A DNA stretch of 64,000 nt from Rikenellaceae bacterium. Lineage in GTDB: Bacteria; Bacteroidota; Bacteroidia; Bacteroidales; Rikenellaceae. The stretch covers positions 51,644-115,643 of the forward strand of contig SUZV01000007.1 in assembly GCA_015059715.1 (NCBI GenBank), written 5' to 3'. This document shows positions 63,580 to 64,000 of the stretch, one piece after another. Below the pieces are notes generated by a model. The model had not been told where the DNA came from, made no database searches, and saw only the letters and a program-made list of their open reading frames with translations. Both the position numbers and the translations under genes were made by a program. Position 1 is the stretch's first letter. Each line of letters starts with the position of its first letter.

Positions 63580-64000
63580 ATGAAATTCAGATTTCTTGCA
63601 TTGCTGGCATTGGTGCTCGGTTTGGCATCGTGTCAGAAAGACTTCGAGGCCGGCAACATTGTTGCTGGTGGCGAGGTCGACTTCCAGCTTTCTGTCGATG
63701 CTAACGAGCTTGCAACACGTGCAGGTCAGGATGGCAACGACACGCTGAACGGTTGGAATAGCGCGTATGGTGCTATCGATTATCTTAAGGCTGATGCAGA
63801 CGCTCTCCGCTATGATTGGACCGATGTAGACCTTCGTTACTCTTTGGAGGTTTACGATGTTACTGAGGATGCAGATGGTAACAAGGTAGTCACTAACCTT
63901 GTCCCAGTTAAGGATCGTCAGGTTATCATCAAGGACTCTTACGAGCCTGTAGTTTTCACGCTCCGTCTTGTCCCTAACCGCGACTACCGTTTCGTTGTAT
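63580..64000 (+). CDS. Surface lipoprotein, 5' part only
   Basis: A partial CDS of 140 codons, open at the right edge. The signal peptide carries lipobox GLASC (Cys18), followed by QKDFE, an acidic lipoprotein-export-like sequence that favours the outer surface. The mature part begins with beta-rich sequence such as VDFQLSVDANELATRAG and LRYSLEVYDVTEDADG. It resembles DUF6562-type or fimbrillin-like surface proteins common in Alistipes and relatives, but the C-terminal part needed to decide is outside the window. A long G-tract leader precedes it. Confidence 0.75.
   Translation, partial: MKFRFLALLALVLGLASCQKDFEAGNIVAGGEVDFQLSVDANELATRAGQDGNDTLNGWNSAYGAIDYLKADADALRYDWTDVDLRYSLEVYDVTEDADGNKVVTNLVPVKDRQVIIKDSYEPVVFTLRLVPNRDYRFVV

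Overview
The window looks like a chromosomal segment of a gut-type Bacteroidales bacterium, possibly Alistipes or another member of the Rikenellaceae. The phylum call is firm. It rests on a SusC/SusD starch locus, Bacteroidota-type promoters (TAnnTTTG at -7, sometimes TTTG or TTG about 19-20 bases upstream), Shine-Dalgarno-poor starts, many Cys-anchored lipoproteins and a fused FtcD. The family-level guess is weaker. It rests mainly on the lipoprotein at the right edge. No rRNA, tRNA, CRISPR array, intact insertion sequence or phage was seen.

Layout. Bases 1-48 may hold the start of a minus-strand gene leaving the window. Bases 326-7853 (minus) form a histidine-degradation operon: Dabb protein, ftcD, hutU, hutH, hutI and an exported nitroreductase-like lipoprotein. 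Bases 8101-9530 (plus) hold an NfeD/SPFH membrane pair. An O-methyltransferase and an AT-rich YhcG-type nuclease follow. Bases 11581-18473 (minus) form a housekeeping run: dapB, lepB, yigZ-like, uvrA and an M16 peptidase. Bases 18588-22498 (plus) hold a large amidase-like exported protein and a bile-acid-symporter-family transporter.

Bases 23004-39692 (minus) form a starch/alpha-glucan utilization locus: MFS importer, SusC, SusD, a multi-domain SusE/SusF-like binding lipoprotein, a GH53 lipoprotein and four GH13 enzymes placed on the surface, in the periplasm and in the cytoplasm. The inferred flow is surface binding and cutting, SusCD import, periplasmic trimming, inner-membrane uptake by the MFS protein and cytoplasmic hydrolysis. 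No susR, GH97 or GH31 gene is present. An eight-helix LytS-like kinase and LytTR regulator (40290-42451) are divergent from the locus. The 597-base gap between them carries repeated operator-like boxes.

Bases 42699-46389 (plus) hold a polysaccharide export lipoprotein, a Wzc-type tyrosine autokinase and a small HAD protein, with no glycosyltransferases nearby. Bases 46848-54445 (minus) form an operon-like run: lon, kdsB, kdsA, kdsD, a ubiD-family gene and a membrane-anchored helix-hairpin-helix protein. manC (minus) and pssA (plus) diverge from overlapping promoters near 56030. A putative porin, a lytic transglycosylase, rpsU with a long structured leader, an S9 peptidase, and the start of a surface lipoprotein with a G-tract leader complete the window.

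The most interesting unexplained signals are regulatory: the TGCAAGTT boxes and 13-bp direct repeats between the starch locus and the LytS/LytTR pair, the rpsU leader with a full anti-SD complement far from the start codon, the G-tract leader at 63360, and the palindrome and repeat cluster after susA. All functional statements come from reading the sequence and from family knowledge. No database search was run.
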